Source of the DNA: Pseudoips prasinana
Lineage: Eukaryota > Arthropoda > Insecta > Lepidoptera > Nolidae
NCBI GenBank assembly: GCA_951640165.1
Contig: OX621261.1
Location: 4,092,001-4,156,000 of the forward strand
Direction: 5' to 3'
Length of the DNA: 64,000 nucleotides
The position numbers and the translations under genes are program-made. Below the pieces are notes generated by a model. That model was not told the DNA's origin. It did not search any database and worked only from the letters and a program-made list of their open reading frames with translations. Shown here in pieces: positions 63,421 to 64,000 of this stretch (positions are counted from its first letter, which is position 1; each line of letters begins with the position of its first letter).

Positions 63421-64000
63421 TGGAAGGTTTAATCGCACGTCAAGCTGAAATTCTCGAGGAGATGAGGCGGATCCATACTAATTATAAAAAGGATTCGGCT
63501 AGCCGAAAGAATCCTGATTATATACGTCAAAGACTTCAGCAATTAGATCAGCTTTGGGTTGAAAGTGAAGAGAACAATCAGGAGCTCAGTGCAGTAGAAG
63601 AAAAGAAGCATCAATACTTCACTGACAACATCGTTGAGGTAATTAAGAGCTGGTATCAAGGCGCCCGTCGAGAGATAGCAGAATGGGAGAAGCTTCAAGC
63701 TGGACCCAGCGGCGCTGCACCTAGCAGCTCTAGTAAGTTAAATATTGAGTTTGACAGCACCCTATATGAAAAGAAGCCAATGGGCGAGGAGAAGCTACTC
63801 GAGTTACAACAGTTGCAACAGGCTAACTTCCGTGCATTTAAGAGAGCAGTTACGAGTATTTGCATTGACAAGGTGAGCGAAAAATGGGAGATTGAGGATA
63901 TATTAAAGACTTTGGAATCACGATGGACTGCAATTGACAAATTACACTTAAATATTGATGGCATATTACAAGGGGCACCTAATGCATATTATGCAGAGTT
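63421..64000 (+). CDS. gag-like ORF of an LTR retrotransposon, cut by the window edge
   Basis: Open frame from ATG at 63,421 (context ACCAACAATGG) to the right edge, 193 codons without a stop. It starts MEGLIARQAEILEEMRRIHT and is rich in Glu, Lys and Gln, with helical segments (RQRLQQLDQLWVESEENNQE and ELQQLQQANFRAFKRAV) and KWEIEDILKTLESRWTAIDK. This helical, charged, cysteine-poor make-up without signal peptide fits the N-terminal part of Gag proteins of insect BEL/Pao or Ty3-type elements. Upstream there is an LTR-like start and leader. I cannot choose between BEL/Pao and Ty3 because protease and polymerase lie outside the window. Confidence 0.65.

Overview
The window looks like a stretch of an AT-rich insect nuclear genome, most likely a moth or butterfly. 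I infer this from the repeat content: small non-autonomous Helitrons ending in a short hairpin plus CTAG, several tRNA-derived SINE families, RTE-like LINE 3' ends with (CAT)n tails, CR1/jockey-like LINE remnants, an intact mariner family, and one intron-containing animal gene. Bacterial operon features, ribosome binding sites and CRISPR arrays are absent, and most short ORFs are chance frames inside repeats.

Layout. 1-28.4 kb is gene-poor and made of interspersed repeats: Helitrons, tRNA SINEs (called A-D here), a 5S-rRNA-derived SINE, MITEs and 5'-truncated LINE fragments. 28.4-39.83 kb (+) holds the one convincing complete host gene, a Cdc25/string-type M-phase inducer phosphatase. It has a putative non-coding first exon and five coding exons (672 aa); its introns contain Helitrons, SINEs, a SINE-derived 202-bp tandem array and an intact mariner. 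39.83-47.7 kb carries 5S-SINEs, a 1.9-kb almost fully palindromic DNA element with Transib-type ends, two further palindromes, minisatellites and a hAT-like remnant. 48.4-54.8 kb holds a second intact mariner nested in a Helitron, a direct duplication bounded by TTAA with a foldback MITE at its junction, a GC-rich nested inverted repeat and LINE fragments. 56.8-61.7 kb (-) is a near-complete CR1-like LINE with ORF1 (zinc finger plus SGNH-like esterase) and ORF2 (endonuclease plus reverse transcriptase). At 62.4-62.6 kb (-) there is an isolated leucine-rich-repeat exon with canonical splice sites. From 62.95 kb to the right edge is the 5' end of an LTR retrotransposon with an open gag-like frame.

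How it works together. The only host functions readable here are mitotic entry (Cdc25) and a leucine-rich-repeat protein seen as one exon. The rest is a layered record of transposition. Several insertions can be ordered and their target duplications read directly from nesting. The least ordinary object is the 42,165-44,057 element: 784-bp arms of identical length, CACAGTG termini (identical to the V(D)J heptamer and typical of Transib/RAG-like elements), a perfect 5-bp TGACG duplication, and a 325-bp core with an unrecognised coding-like segment. Repeat families were compared by eye only, so copy lists and some edges are approximate.
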